From Aristolochia californica (Eukaryota > Streptophyta > Magnoliopsida > Piperales > Aristolochiaceae): a DNA stretch of 64,000 nt. The stretch spans positions 36,083,430 through 36,147,429 of the forward strand of contig JARWKL010000008.1 of assembly GCA_029961685.1 (NCBI GenBank). The letters run 5' to 3'. Positions 11,353 to 22,547 of this stretch are shown piece after piece. The notes beneath the pieces are model-generated. The model searched no databases. It was not told the DNA's origin and worked only from the letters and a program-made list of their open reading frames with translations. A program made the translations under genes and the position numbers. Within the stretch, counting starts at the first letter, position 1. Every line of letters begins with the position of its first letter.

Positions 11353-12556
11353 TCAGATTACACTAGATCTTCTTAATGTTGAACCATCATATTCCTGAGA
11401 AGTATGTGGTTCAAATAGTTGTTCGAAAGTGTTTGGCAACTCTTGAACTACCTGATCCACTGGAATGTCATCTGCATTTTGTGGAACTTCAATGAGTGGT
11501 TGTTCAACACTACTTTGAATTGGAGGGGTGTTGTAAACTATAACCAATATTTCATTTGAGGTAGAAGGCTGAAATTCTGAATGATCCTTCTCAGAAACTA
11601 TGTTCCGAGTTGGATTGTTCCCACTAATCAAGTCATTTTCAAGAAACTTTTCATTTCTTGATTCCACAATCCTAGTCCAGTAAGATGGACAATAAAATCT
11701 ATAACCATTGGACCTTTTAGCATATCCAATGAAATACCCACTAATGGTCCTTGGGTCCAGCTTCTTCTCTTGTGGATTATAAATTCTCACTTCAGACGGG
11801 CATCCCCAAACACACATATGTCAAAAACTAGGTTTCCAACCTTTCCATAATTCAAGTGGCATTTTAGGAATAGCCTTGGTTGGAACTCGGTTTAATATAT
11901 ACACTGCCATCTTAAGTGCTTCAGGCCACAAAGATCTAGGAAGATTGGAGTTGTTAAACATACTCCGTACTATGCCTAATAATGTTCGGTTTCTTCTTTT
12001 TGCTACACCATTTTTGTCCAGAGAACCAGGCCTAGGTGCTTGAAGAAATTCTGAAAATGGCCTAGGTGTTTGTCTGATCTCACGATCTTAATTTTCTTAC
12101 CACATTGTGTCTCTACTTTGGCCTTAAAGGCCTTAAAGATCTTAAAGGCATCTAATGCTTCATTCTTGTTATAAAGCATGAAGAGACTCATGTATCATGA
12201 ATAATCATATATAAAAGAGATGAAGTATTTCTGACCATGTGAGTCTATGTCTGGACTACATATATTAGTATGTATGATCTCTAATATGGTTGAACTCCTA
12301 TTGGCACCTTTCTTTGACTTGTTAGTCTAATTTCCCTTATTGCAGTCTACACAGTCTCAAAATCAGTAAAATCCAGAGTATTAAATACCCCTTCATTCAC
12401 CAATCTTTTAATTATATCTATGGAAATATGATCTAATCTCTGGTGCCACAATGTAGAAGAATCCTTATTAATGACACCTCTTTTATTACCAGTGTGAACA
12501 TGCATTGAATCGTAAGTGGCATTATTTTATAAATTAATGCTATAAAGACCATCGGA
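11353..12556 (-). pseudogene. Copia-B integrase (reverse copy)
   Basis: The minus strand gives pre-integrase and HHCC traces at 12200-12500, with stops. A core fragment at 12003-12191 reads MSLFMLYNKNEALDAFKIF, with an internal FKAFKA duplication and MRSDRG changed to VRSDKHLG. The C-terminal part at 11353-11817 has [36 protein letters not shown] and VESRNEKFLEND. About 150 bases around the [10 protein letters not shown] region of the core are decayed or missing. The frame ends at RRSS, exactly where the inversion junction lies. Confidence 0.82.
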
Positions 12557-13500
12557 CTATGTACCATTCCCAACACAATCAGACTTATAATATAAACTTA
12601 AAGATGAGTCTAAAAAATTAAAGGAATATTCATAAGGTACAAGCCTTGAAACTGAAATCAAGTTTCTGGAAAAACTTGGAACATAAAAGGTCTTGTCTAA
12701 TTTCAAAACAAAGCCACTACTTAAAATGAAATAGCAAGTTCCTATAGGTTCCACATGTGAACTCATCTTGTCTCCTGAGAAGATGCTTTGCTCACTTCCC
12801 ACTGGCTTCCTTAGGTTTTGCAAACCTTGCAAGGAATTTGAAATGTGGATTGTTGATCCAGAATCAATCCACCATGTATTAATATTGACATTAACCATAT
12901 TAGATTCATAACAAACAAATGAGGTTGGATTATCTTTGTCCTTTTCATGTGTTGCTAGCATTGCAGTTTCTCCTTGTTCCATCACCAATCTCCCTTCCTC
13001 TTGAACACACATGGTCAAAAGTTCATTAATTGACCATATATCCTTATGTGTGTTGTAGGATATTTTGAAGGGTCCATATTGGTGCAGAAGGGAATTAAGG
13101 ATGTAGTGCACTAGAAAATATTTCGACATATCAACCTCGAGTTTCTTCAATTGTACCGCAATATCCCTCTTTTGCATGATGTGCTAGCGCACACCTCGTA
13201 TACTGGTGAGTCAGAGGGAGGAGATTTTCATAAGTAGGGTGCTTGCTAGAGCCTTGTCCGAAGTGACAAATTGCTCGTCAATGACTTTTAGCAAGTCTTC
13301 GACTTTTTCATGAGTAGAAATTCTCGTCTTAATGAACATCATGCTGAGGCGATTAGATCGCTCCCATCGTTCATAAAGCGTGATTTCAGCTGTAGGGCTG
13401 GTATTAGTTATTGTTGGTGGTTCGTCTTTCCTAATAGCATAGTCAATATCCATCCACCCTAAATGAAGAAGAATTCTCTCCCAACATACCTTATAGTTAT
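12557..13500 (-). pseudogene. Copia-B gag-protease (reverse copy), zinc knuckle deleted
   Basis: Gag starts at about 13500 (LKGDNYK region) and reads MDIDYAIRKDEPPTIT at 13453, with a frameshift near 13200. The second open part (12557-13177) has LKKLEVDMSKYFLVHYILN, WSINELLTMCVQEEGRLV and the protease TWWIDSGSTIHISN, ending in NLISVSRLVPYEYSFNF. Compared with the forward copy, about 50 residues between MLATHEK and NPTSFVC, the whole zinc-knuckle segment, are missing with the frame kept. That removes the RNA-binding knuckle. Confidence 0.85.
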
Positions 13501-13936
13501 CTCCCTTAATATCAGGGATTTTACAACGAATATCAGAGAAATTGAAAGGTTATAGAATTGCATAAAATTACAAATGACATGTTATTAAAACTGAGGCTTG
13601 AATCAATATCATGCTTTACCAATGTAAATCATGCTTAAAAATTGAATCTATTGATATAAAAAAATGCATGTGGGCTAAAAAATTTAATTTAAGCAGATTC
13701 AATTATTCTTTATGATTAAACTTTATGATAAAACTATCAAATTATTTATGAAGTCATAATTCATGTGGGTAAATTATAAATAAGTTGATATTTTATCCTA
13801 ACTAATAAACTCAAATATAATAAAAATTCCTGTGGGATAAATTTCTTATATTAAGTCAAATTAGTTACAAATAATGTCTAAAATATAGTTTATGTGATCC
13901 CAATCATAATATATAATTTTTTATGCAATTAAAGAT

Positions 13937-13944
13937 GTTGTGGC
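13937..13944. repeat. hAT target-site duplication, left copy
   Basis: GTTGTGGC here and again at 40343-40350. The forward copia-B copy shows the uninterrupted site (GTAGTCACAACC at about 6655 on the plus strand), proving the duplicated 8-mer belongs to the copia leader. Confidence 0.93.
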
Positions 13945-13949
13945 TAGGG

Positions 13950-14343
13950 TGTTAGGATCCTCACGAGCCATGGATCTTGTCACCCTCCTCTCTTCTCTTC
14001 CTTCCATTGCTTTGCTTGACGTAGGGATAGATTGATGGAGTGATGTAAAAAAGAAATTTGGAAAGGGGATTTGGGAAAAAGGGGGAGTGCTTGAAGGAGT
14101 TCTCGACCTGTTACTCTAATTTACTCTAGGCTAATTTGATAATTCAATCGTTACCTTTCATTAACCTAGCCGTCCCCTTAAATAGGGTTGAGGATGCCAA
14201 ATACAATTCAGATCCTTGGGTCACTGTTGAACCAAATAAATTGTAAACCAAACCAAACCAAAATAAATTACATGAAAATTGAAAACCACATTAATTAATT
14301 CTTACTCCTACTGGTAACTCGTGATGCTATTGAGTCCATAACA
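13950..14343 (-). repeat. Gypsy-1 3' LTR
   Basis: TGTTAGGATCC...GTCCATAACA, 394 bp. The last pol codons overlap it. The polypurine tract (GGAGGGGGGTGA on the minus strand) abuts at 14344-14356. Confidence 0.92.
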
Positions 14344-15697
14344 TCACCCCCCTCCTGGAAAAAGAGCTTGTCCTCAAGCTCGAAGGAAGGGTAAAGAAGT
14401 CGAAATGCTGATAATGGCTCCCATGTAGTGTCACTGGGTATGCATCTGTCCACTGTACAAGAATTTCCCAATCACCTTGAACGTGGCGTGCCTGGAATAC
14501 CTGAGTTGGAGTAGAAAGGACATGGCCTTCATGGATTGGTGGCAGAGGGGTGTGCAGCAAGGAAGAGTCACCCTTGAATGGCTTTAGTTGGGATATGTGA
14601 AATACATTATGTATCTTTGCCTCGGGTGGTAGCTGCAAGCGGTAGGCCATGGGGCTAATGCAGTCCAACACCTTATATGGACCATAATATTTTGGAGAAA
14701 GCTTGTGGCGCTTGGAGGCAGTCAGTGACAGCTGGCGGTAGTGTTGGAGCTTTAACCACACATAATCTCCTGGGGAATAATATACCTCTCGGTGCTTCTT
14801 ATCATAATAGAACTTCATAGAGTGTTGGGCCTCCTGTAGATGAGTACACACCTCAGTGAGCATAACGTCTCTTTCAGCTAACGCTAGGTCCAAAGTGGCG
14901 ACTTTGGATGCCCCTGGTTCATAGGATAACAAATGAGGTGGATTTCTACCATAAACTACCCCGAAAGGATTAGTTCCCAGTGCGCTGTGGTAAGAGGTGT
15001 TATAGCAAAATTCTGCCCAGGAAAGCCACTTAACCCACTGTTTAGGTGAGTCCCCCACAAAACAGCGAAGATACATTTCGATCGTGCGATTGACAACCTC
15101 GGTTTGTCTGTCAGTCTGTGGATGATATACAGAAGAGAATGCCAATTGGGTGCCATGTAACTTGAATAATTATTTCCAAAAGGTACTAGTAAAAATGGCA
15201 TCCCTGTCACTGATAATGGATGTTGGAATCCTGTGTAATCGGGCAATGTGGTCCATAAATAACTGAGCTACATGAGCAGCAATATATGGATGCGCCAAAG
15301 AAATGAAGTGACCATATTTTGAAAAACGGTCAACAACAACTAATATCACGGATTTACCTGATGAAGTTAGAAGGCCATCACTGAAGTCCATGGAAATGTC
15401 GGACCAGATTTGAGACAGTAGCTGCAGATGTTGTAGTAGGTAGACAGAACTTAAAGATTCGGCCTTGTTTCGTTGACAAATCTGACAAGCAGCTACATAA
15501 TCAGCAATCGTGCTCTTCATACCCCTCCAATAAAATTTCCGACTGATTCGGGAATATGTTTTCTATCGACCCTCAAGTGTGCTATCAGGGATAGAGGACA
15601 GAAAGGTGTGAAGAAGTGGGGACAAGTGATGCATAAAAATCTTGTTTTTGTATAGGATAAGACGATCCTGAATCGTCCAATGACTAGCTGATGTCCC
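14327..15697 (-). pseudogene. Gypsy-1 integrase and chromodomain
   Basis: On the minus strand, the zinc finger tail DYVAACQICQRNKAESL is at about 15500. The core follows: ISMDFSDGLLTSSGKSV, VVDRFSKYGHFISLAHPY, SIISDRDAIFTSTFWK, a stop where TAA replaces a Glu codon, then YHPQTDRQTEVVNRTIEMY and EFCYNTSYHSALGTNPFGVV. The tail has LTASKRHKLSPKYYGPYKV, NVFHISQLKPF and a chromodomain region (ILVQWTDAYPVTLHGSHY) that is frameshifted in its second half. HPQTDGQTE has become HPQTDRQTE. It is closely related to 3509-4735, which keeps the chromodomain in frame. Confidence 0.9.
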
Positions 15698-17262
15698 TTA
15701 CTGAATATCCTGATATAATGAAATAAGTTCTGGATATTGATGTGTCTCCTCTCGAATAGAATCCAAAAAAAGTGAGTGTGGATGGCTAAGAGCATAAACG
15801 TGTGGTTCTGGAATGTCCCGACGAGACAAAGCATCAACTCCCAAATTCAAACTGCCTGGCTTATATTGAACTGTAAAATCGAAGCCCATGAGTTTACACA
15901 TCCAATGCTACTGCAGGGATGTGGTGAGGCGTTGCTCAAGAAGATACTTGAGGCTGCAATGATCTGTATGAATCAGAAATAGTCATCTCCAGAGATAAGG
16001 CCGCCAATGTTGGATGGCCTTGGCTAACCCAATCAGTTCTCTCTCATATGCGGCTAACTTGTGGTGGTATTGTCCCAACTGGCGGCTGAAATAAGCGATG
16101 GGGTGTCCCAGTTGCTATAACACTGCACCAATACCTCCTCCGGACGCATCACATTCCACCACAAAGGATTCATCAAAATCTGGTAGCTGTAGCACAGGCG
16201 CTGAGGCTAAGGCCTCCTTTAACTGCTAAAAGGTCTGAGCCGCTGAGGAAGACCATGTCAATGCATGTTTCTTGAGAAGGTTGTTGAGTGGTGCTGCTAT
16301 CTAGCCATAAGTACGGATAAATTTTATGTAATATCCCGCTAGGCCCAAAAATCCCCTTAATGCAGTAAGGGAGGTGGGAGGAGGCCAATCTGTGACGGCT
16401 TGTATCTTACTCTGGTCAGCCTTCATGCCCACTGCTGAGATAACGTGGCCCAAAAATGCCACTTTTGAAGTGCCTATAGAACATTTGGATTTATTCAAAA
16501 CCAAATGATGGGATCGTAGAATGGTAAATACCTGATGGAGGTGTTGGAGATGTGCGTCCCAATTTTTGCTATAGACCAAGATGTCATAAAAAAATACTAA
16601 CACATATTTCCGCAGAAGTGAGGAAAATACCTCATTCATGAGGGCCTAGAAGGTGGAGGGCGCATTGGAGACACCAAAGGGCATGACGAGGAACTCGAAA
16701 TGACCATGGTGCATGCGGAAAGCAGTCTTCTCCACATCTTCAGGGTGAACTCTAATTTGATGATAGCCTGTTTCAAATCTAACTTGGTAAAAATCGTAGC
16801 ACCATGTAACTCATCCAGCAACTCGTCCACCACTGGGATGGGGAACTTGTCTTTAATTGTATACAAATTGAGTTGCCTGTAGCCGACACAAAACCTCCAT
16901 GATTTATCCTTTTTGCGGACCAGTAAAACAGGGGATGAGAAGGGAGACCTACTGGGCTGGATAACTCCCTGTCTTTCGATTTCATCTTTTTTAATATGTG
17001 GGTAACGATAAGGACGCACCACCACTGGATCGGCTCCCAACTTCAAACGAATGCGGTGATCACAGTGACGCACTGATGGTAGACCAGTAGAGTCATTAAA
17101 TAAATCTGCAAATACTGTAAGTAATGGAGATAACTTACAATCACCAGTGCTCTGAATCTGGAAAGTGTAAAGTGCGCTGGGCACCTGTGCCTTAATACCC
17201 TGCAATGTAATCTGGTTCTGTTGTGCTGTAAATGTCATAGTCCGAGCCTGAAAATCCCACAA
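15698..17262 (-). pseudogene. Gypsy-1 reverse transcriptase and RNase H
   Basis: RT fingers and palm at 17262-16636: [18 protein letters not shown], a one-codon-scale deletion at [51 protein letters not shown] and TKLDLKQA, then frameshifts. The catalytic box reads VFFYDILVYSKNWDAHLQ, so the first Asp of the DD pair is Tyr. KVAFLGHVISAVGMKADQSK and LRGFLGLAGYY follow. RNase H is recognisable down to MCKLMGFDFTVQYKPGSLNL and VDALSRRDIPEP at 15810-15901, broken by several stops. The enzyme is dead both by frame and by active site. Confidence 0.88.
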
Positions 17263-17514
17263 TATAGGGCCTAATAGCTGAAGCTATTTTACCCCGAGCA
17301 CCAAATCAAATCCTGCCAAAGGAATGACCAGTAAGTCAGCCTTAAAGGAATATCCCTCAATAGTAAAAGGGGTGGCTGCACATAACCCAACACTGGCAAT
17401 TTTAGCCCCATTGGCCACTGAAACTGAAAGACCCTTTTGTTGTTCGATTTCTAATCCCAATTGTTTCGTTGCGGGCTCACTGATAAAATTATGTGAGCTA
17501 CCAGAATCAACCAA
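17263..17514 (-). pseudogene. Gypsy-1 aspartic protease
   Basis: A retroviral-type protease domain with VDSGSSHNFISEPATKQL (active Asp), VANGAKIASVG and the RVP_2-type LVIPLAGFDLVLGVK. One stop at the end (TAG where Trp is expected, LGVKW) separates it from RT. The active-site triad DSG is intact. Confidence 0.87.
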
Positions 17515-18774
17515 GTAATTGGAGATGGTGTAACTTGGTCTTTACCTGCATGGTATTAGAACTACGCAGGCCATGCATGGTATGGAGGGAGAGCTCTGGG
17601 TCTTGTTGTTCCTCTTCAACAATATCATCTTCAGGAAGCACTTCTGGACCCTCTTCCCAAAGTTCAATACTGAATAATCTTTTGCAGGTATGTCCTAGGA
17701 GAAATTGTTCATCACAATCAAAACAGAGGCCCTTGGCCTTTCTTGCATCCATTTCCTGTTTAGTCAAGAATTTACGTGAAAGATTGTGGGGGGGCACACT
17801 TGTAGACTGCTCTACACGATTAGGGGTAGAAAAGCCAAAACGTGGCTCAGGTGTAGTACCTGGTAGTCTATTGGTCCAAAAGGGTTTTCGACCTAATGAT
17901 TCCCTCAGAACTCTTTGTTTCTATTCCACAGCCCTGGCATAATTCATGGCTGAGTCCAAGTCTGTAGGACCAATTAATTCCACTTCCAAACGAACCAATT
18001 CGATCAAGCCCGCATTAAAGATCTGAACATGCAGGTGAGGAGGAAAAAATTCACTCGCGCGTGCCAACCTTTCCTGAAATATTTTCTGGTACAATTCTAA
18101 AGTGCCAGTCTGTTTATAGTTGATCAATTCCCCTACTAGGTTGCTACTAGCTGGAGGTCCAAACCTCATCTGGCAAGCACGTTTAAAATTTAGCCAATCC
18201 TGAGTGGAATGGACATTTCGGTAGTGATTGAACCACATGAGAGCTTCATCGAGCAGGTGGTAGGCGGCCAAAGTGACTTTGTCCACATCCAATGTTTGTT
18301 GATGATAGAAAAATTGTTCACATTTCATGAACCAAAGTAAAGGATCCTTTGAGCTATCATATGTAGGAAAATTGAGTTTAAATTACCTGGGAACCATAGT
18401 TGGTCCCTGTGCGTGAGCAATCAAAGGAACAGTTTGTGGGCGCAGTGGTGGGGGTGGTGGGGGTGGTGGTGGCGTGAAGTGTGGGTGGTGTGCTGCCAGT
18501 GGTCGAGAGTTTATTGCTGGTGGTGACATTGCCGATTGAAGTGCTGCAAGCTGGCGATGACGGTTTGGAGAGAAGTTTCCAGCGTGTGCAAGGAATTATT
18601 GATGTTAGTAATTGCAGCACCTTGATGCGTGGACCTTTGTTGAAGATCTGAAAGCACTTGATATATGTCCACTGGAGAAGAGGAGTCACCGAGGGTGGAC
18701 CGCTCTAATACCATGTTGTTAGGATCCTCACGAGCCATGGATCTTGTCACCCTCCTCTCTTCTCTTCCTTCCAT
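17507..18774 (-). pseudogene. Gypsy-1 gag, start codon inside the LTR
   Basis: The frame opens at 18774, inside the 5' LTR, with MEGREERRVTRSMARED. It runs through the LTR/primer-site boundary (the primer site encodes MVLER), then VDIYQVLSDLQQRSTHQG and a heptad-rich helix (LHTLETSLQTVIASLQ). A Pro/Thr/His-rich segment is frameshifted. The capsid-like core at 17921-18328 reads MWFNHYRNVHSTQDWLNFKR, LYQKIFQERLARASEF and GLIELVRLEVELIGPTDL. The single chromovirus knuckle GLCFDCDEQFLLGHTCKRLF follows in 17507-17797. Stops and shifts make it a pseudogene. Confidence 0.87.
18700..18713 (-). promoter_or_regulatory. Gypsy-1 primer-binding site (tRNA-Met)
   Basis: On the minus strand TGGTATTAGAGCGG lies three bases after the LTR end. 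It matches the initiator tRNA-Met type TGGTATCAGAGC with one C-to-T change, perhaps deaminated 5-methylcytosine. Confidence 0.87.
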
Positions 18775-19113
18775 TACTTTGCTTGACGTAGGGATAGATT
18801 GATGGAGTGATGTAAAGAAGAAATTCGGAAAGGGGATTTGGGGAAAAAGGGGGAGGGCTTGAAGGAGCTCTCGACCTGTTACTCTAATTTACTCTAGGCT
18901 AATTTGATAATTCAATCGCTATCTTTCATTAACCTAGCCGTCCCCTTAAATAGGGTTGAGGACGCCAAATACAATTCAGACCCTTGGGTCACTGGTTCAA
19001 GCCAAATAAATTGTAAACCAAAACAAACCAAAATCAATTACATGAAAATTGAAAACCACATTAATTAATTCTTACGTCTGCTAGTAACTCGTGATGCTAT
19101 TGAGTCCATAACA
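18717..19113 (-). repeat. Gypsy-1 5' LTR
   Basis: 397 bp, TGTTAGGATCC...GTCCATAACA, collinear with 13950-14343 with a few small indels and substitutions. It contains the gag ATG. It abuts TAGGG and the resumed hAT end. Confidence 0.92.
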
Positions 19114-19118
19114 TAGGG

Positions 19119-19501
19119 GAGGCTCCAAACCGAGCCGGCTCGCGAGCCGCTCGAGTTCGACTCGGTGCCAGCTCGGTCTCTAGTTCAGAAATAGGCTCGT
19201 TTAGATTAACGAGCCGAGCTTGAGCAGAGACAGGTTCGGCACGTCGGCTCATGAACCGGCTCTTTAATTTAACGAGCGGCGATTCGGGAATCGGGGGGAG
19301 TTATGAAAATTTTTTGGAAAGTGAATCCCGTCTCTTCCCTTCTGTCCTGCCACAAGGAAACCCATACTTCTCTGCCATTTCAGCATGATTTTCTCGTGGA
19401 AATCACTGTCCAACGACAAGTATTCATGGGAAACGGGGGATTTTGGTCTTCAAATCCCTCGTTCTCCCTCTCCCTCTCCGATTCCTCAATCTCTGTCAAA
19501 G
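19119..19501 (+). promoter_or_regulatory. hAT 5' subterminal region
   Basis: A dense array of short CGAGC/GCTCG-type motifs (CGAGCCGGCTCGCGAGC and similar) typical of hAT ends, where transposase binds subterminal repeats. The layout parallels the terminus at 60283-60440. The last five bases CAAAG are the Gypsy-2 target duplication. Confidence 0.7.
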
Positions 19502-20320
19502 TGTTATGGTCCCTAGCCATGGATCTAGTAACTCGGCAAGTCAAATAAGGATCCAGCACTGTTAGAGAGTTTCTTAACACATTTTTGTGAACAGAAAACT
19601 CTCTTTTACTTCCCTCACACGTTATAATTGAAAAAGAGTTTCCTCTTCTCAATTATAGATGCACCAAATCAATCAAGAGACTGTTTAAGGATCCAATTAT
19701 GAAACCCCACTTTATACCTCACGTCAGCAAGCAGGGTTTCTAAATTCATGCAACTACCAATGTTGTATGTAAAGAAGACTGTCTATAGCTCTTCAAAACT
19801 CAGAAAAGATAGATAAAAATACCTCTTGAAGACCTCCGTCAATCAGCAACTCGAAAACCTGTTTCTTGATGCTAAGGCTCACACAAAACCTCCTTCCCTC
19901 ACTACTGGTTCGTGGAAGAGATGGATAACTATTGCAGCTTGGAAGAGAAGGATGATTCCTCTTCCTTTTCCTTCCACGATCTCCTCAAAGACTCCCCAAT
20001 GGATGCAGCAAACCACCAAGGATAGTTCACGCCAACAACCCTAGGATAGGGAACCAAGCAAGAACCTAATTACTCTATTTTACTCAAAATCCGAACTTAC
20101 TTTATTTCTCATTCCTTACCCTTTAAATAGGGTCATTCACGCCAAGATAGGTTAGGGTTAGGTTTATAAATCCCAAGTATACCCCTGCCTTCAAGTCTTA
20201 TTACATAATCAATCAAATTCGAAATTAAAAGCAACATAAGTAATAAAAGTAAAAGTAGGTGACTTGATGAGTCATTGTCTCCTCCCCTGAGTGACTCGGT
20301 GTGCTATTGAGTCCATAACA
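19502..20320 (-). repeat. Gypsy-2 3' LTR
   Basis: 819 bp, collinear with 34417-35234 with scattered substitutions (for example GGATCCAGCACT against GGATTCAGAACT). The minus-strand promoter region is CT/AT-rich. Confidence 0.92.
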
Positions 20321-20921
20321 TCTGCCTCCCCTTGGAGAAAGAGCTTGTCCTCAAGCTCGTAAGCTGGATAGACCTATTTGAAGGTCTCTAACCGCTCCCA
20401 TGTCGCTGCCTCGGGGTCTGTAGCGGTCCACTTCATGAGTATGTCCCACTGGTCATTCGTCACTCACCCCTGTAACACCACATAGGGTGTCAGAATGATG
20501 TGGCCATTGTCCACTGGAGACAGGAAGGTAGAGAAGAAGGGGCTGGCCCCTTGTGAGGTTTTAGTAGTGTGACATGAAACACATCATGCAGCTTCGCTGT
20601 GTCTGGCAATTGTAGTTGATACGCCACCTACCCGACGCGTCGAATAATGGCAAAGGGCCCAAAGTACTTGGGGGAGAGCTTATGGCGTGCTGGCCTGGAG
20701 AGAGAGTGTTGTTGGTACTACCGGAGACGTAGCCACACATAGTCCCCAACCGCGTATGAGACATCTCGGTGGCCCTTGTTGTAAGTCATAGTCATCTGGT
20801 CCTGAGCTTTTTGTAGCCAGTCTGTAAACATCTTCAATACCTGATCTCGATCCATGAGTGCCTCATCAATGGCATCCACGCGGGTGGTGCCTCTGGTATA
20901 AGAAAGAAGCTTGGGGGGTCC
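20321..20921 (-). pseudogene. Gypsy-2 integrase C-terminus and chromodomain
   Basis: On the minus strand from 20921: PPKLLSYTRGTTRVDAIDEA, LMDRDQVLKMF, the linker MTYNKGHRDVSYAVGDYVWL, LSRPARHKLSPKYFGPFAII-like sequence, [20 protein letters not shown] sequence, and a chromodomain remnant near 20380-20460 (KWTATDPEAATWERLETF-like). It is the second half of the integrase begun at 30535-31200. Single stops interrupt it. The break point lies in the VYGRDPP segment. Confidence 0.75.
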
Positions 20922-22547
20922 TGATGTAGAATTTTAGTTACATCGACTTTTATACCTCGCAAGCGTACGAATCGTTCATGTAATCTAGCAGTAAGCGAGG
21001 GTCATATCCACAGGGAGGATTGAATTTCGTGTATTCTTCAGTCAACTAGCCTAACCAAATATGATGAATTAATATGAACTAAACACTAATTATATCCTAA
21101 ATTATCAAGCAATAATTTAATTAACTACTTGCACAACAGGAAACGTCAACTCTGGATTTTACCGTGATTCGTGCCTCTCTCGAGCGCCACGTAACCCCGA
21201 ATCCGGATTCTCAATCCTTGCGTCTAGCCCCTCTCGGGCGCCTAGAGTTAATGACAAAGATCGGATTACAATAGAATGCAGAGAATTAATTTCCTATTTT
21301 GATGATGCTAAAATTATCAACTTTGGATTTTACCGTGATTCGTGCCTCTCTCGAGCGCCACGTAACCACGAATCCGAATTCTCAATCCTTGCGTCTAGCC
21401 CCTCTCGGGCGCCTAGAGTTAAAGACAGAAATCGGATTAAAATACCAAAATCTAACCTCAATTATAATCTTACCCTAATTAACTAATTTAATCAAATATC
21501 AAGAAAACAAATCTTAAATAAAATTAATTATCAAATCAAATTCAATTAACATTCAAAACCTAAGTTCAAACCATATAAAAAATCAAATTCAATAATGACG
21601 AATTACTCCCCTTCTTCCTCCTCTCGCTCGGGCAGCAACTCGTTCTCACGGGTGCTGTGATTTCCGGAAATTGGTGGCGTCGGGTAGCAATAGTCAGTGG
21701 CCGGAGGTAGAGACGACGCCGGCGACGACGGTTAGAAGCCGACGGACGGAGGTAACGTCCGACGAAGAGCGAAACAGAGCTAACGTTCTCTAACCGGCTC
21801 TCTCGAGTCTCGGTTGAAGTCGGAATGGCTCTGGGACTGGTCGGAATATGTAAACGACGCCAGAGGATGGTCGGAAATAAGAAGTGGCACCGGAGAAGCC
21901 CTCTCGGATCCCCTCCCGGCCTGGCGAGCGACTGTCGAACTCACCTCGACGGAGACTCTCTCGAGCTCTCCTCGGGTTTGTTCTCAGTTGCTGGACGGCG
22001 GTGGACGGCGGTGGACGACGGTGGCGTGGCGAAAGGTCTTGGCCGGCGAACAGCGGTGGGGAACTCCTCTCGGGTCCTCCCCTGTTTCCGGTCAAAGTCC
22101 TCTGTTTTTCTCTCCTCCTCTTCTCTTTACGCTCTCTTCTCTTCACGCTCCTTTCTTTCGGGTTTTCCCTCTCGGGTCCCCTTTCGACCTCCTCTGTTTC
22201 GACGCCCCTCCCTTCCTTTAATACCATCTCCTTTATTTTAAAACGATTTGACCTAAAAATCACCTCCATTTCACTAAGGGCATTTTGGTAAATATCTCCT
22301 TCTCCACCAAAATTCTCCTGAAATTCCATAATTAAATCTATAAAAAGTATTTCAGGAAGAAATAAACCTTAAAAACAATGAAATATAATTCAGGAGAGAA
22401 AACTATGCAATATCGACAGTGATTACTGCCAAATTCAATAAATGCTCATTTCATTTGAAAACCAATAAATAACCACCTATAACACAATTATAAAGGTTAT
22501 TCTATTATAATTAACTTAGTTCTCATGTCAGAATATGACATCTATCA
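20922..22547 (-). repeat. Athila-like LTR 1
   Basis: 1626 bp. It lacks a 14-bp duplication (CTCTCGGGTCCCCC) present in LTR 2 and LTR 3. It contains two direct repeats of about 125 bp (21146-21270 and 21317-21440) with the palindrome-like CTCTCGGGCGCCTAGAG. A GC-rich block (21640-22210) gives spurious Ser/Arg-rich frames on both strands. Confidence 0.9.

Larger units (their letters stand above)
11350..13936 (-). mobile_element. Copia family B, reverse copy, 5' half (part 1)
   Basis: Reading leftward from 13936: leader, gag, protease, pre-integrase and integrase, stopping at 11353 in the linker before RT. RT is missing. A piece of RNase H and an LTR in the same orientation lie at 5590-6590, beyond the forward copy. 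The leader is interrupted at 13936/13937 by the hAT insertion and resumes at 40351. Confidence 0.85.
13950..19113 (-). mobile_element. Gypsy-1: short-LTR chromovirus (Reina-like by size)
   Basis: A complete 5164-bp Ty3-gypsy element with LTRs of 394 and 397 bp. It has the 5-bp target duplication TAGGG (13945-13949 and 19114-19118), a tRNA-Met primer site at 18700-18713, and gag-PR-RT-RH-INT-chromodomain order. It landed in the first five bases of the hAT terminus. Assignment to the Reina lineage is inferred from short LTRs and total size and is not proven. Confidence 0.93.

Noticed and set aside
21790..22329. Open frames of 118-179 codons on both strands in the GC-rich part of the Athila-like LTR, repeated at 25770-26323 and 29763-30316
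   Set aside because: They overlap on both strands, are Ser/Arg/Pro-rich, match no family, and differ in length between LTR copies because of the 14-bp indel. They are by-products of GC-rich LTR sequence.
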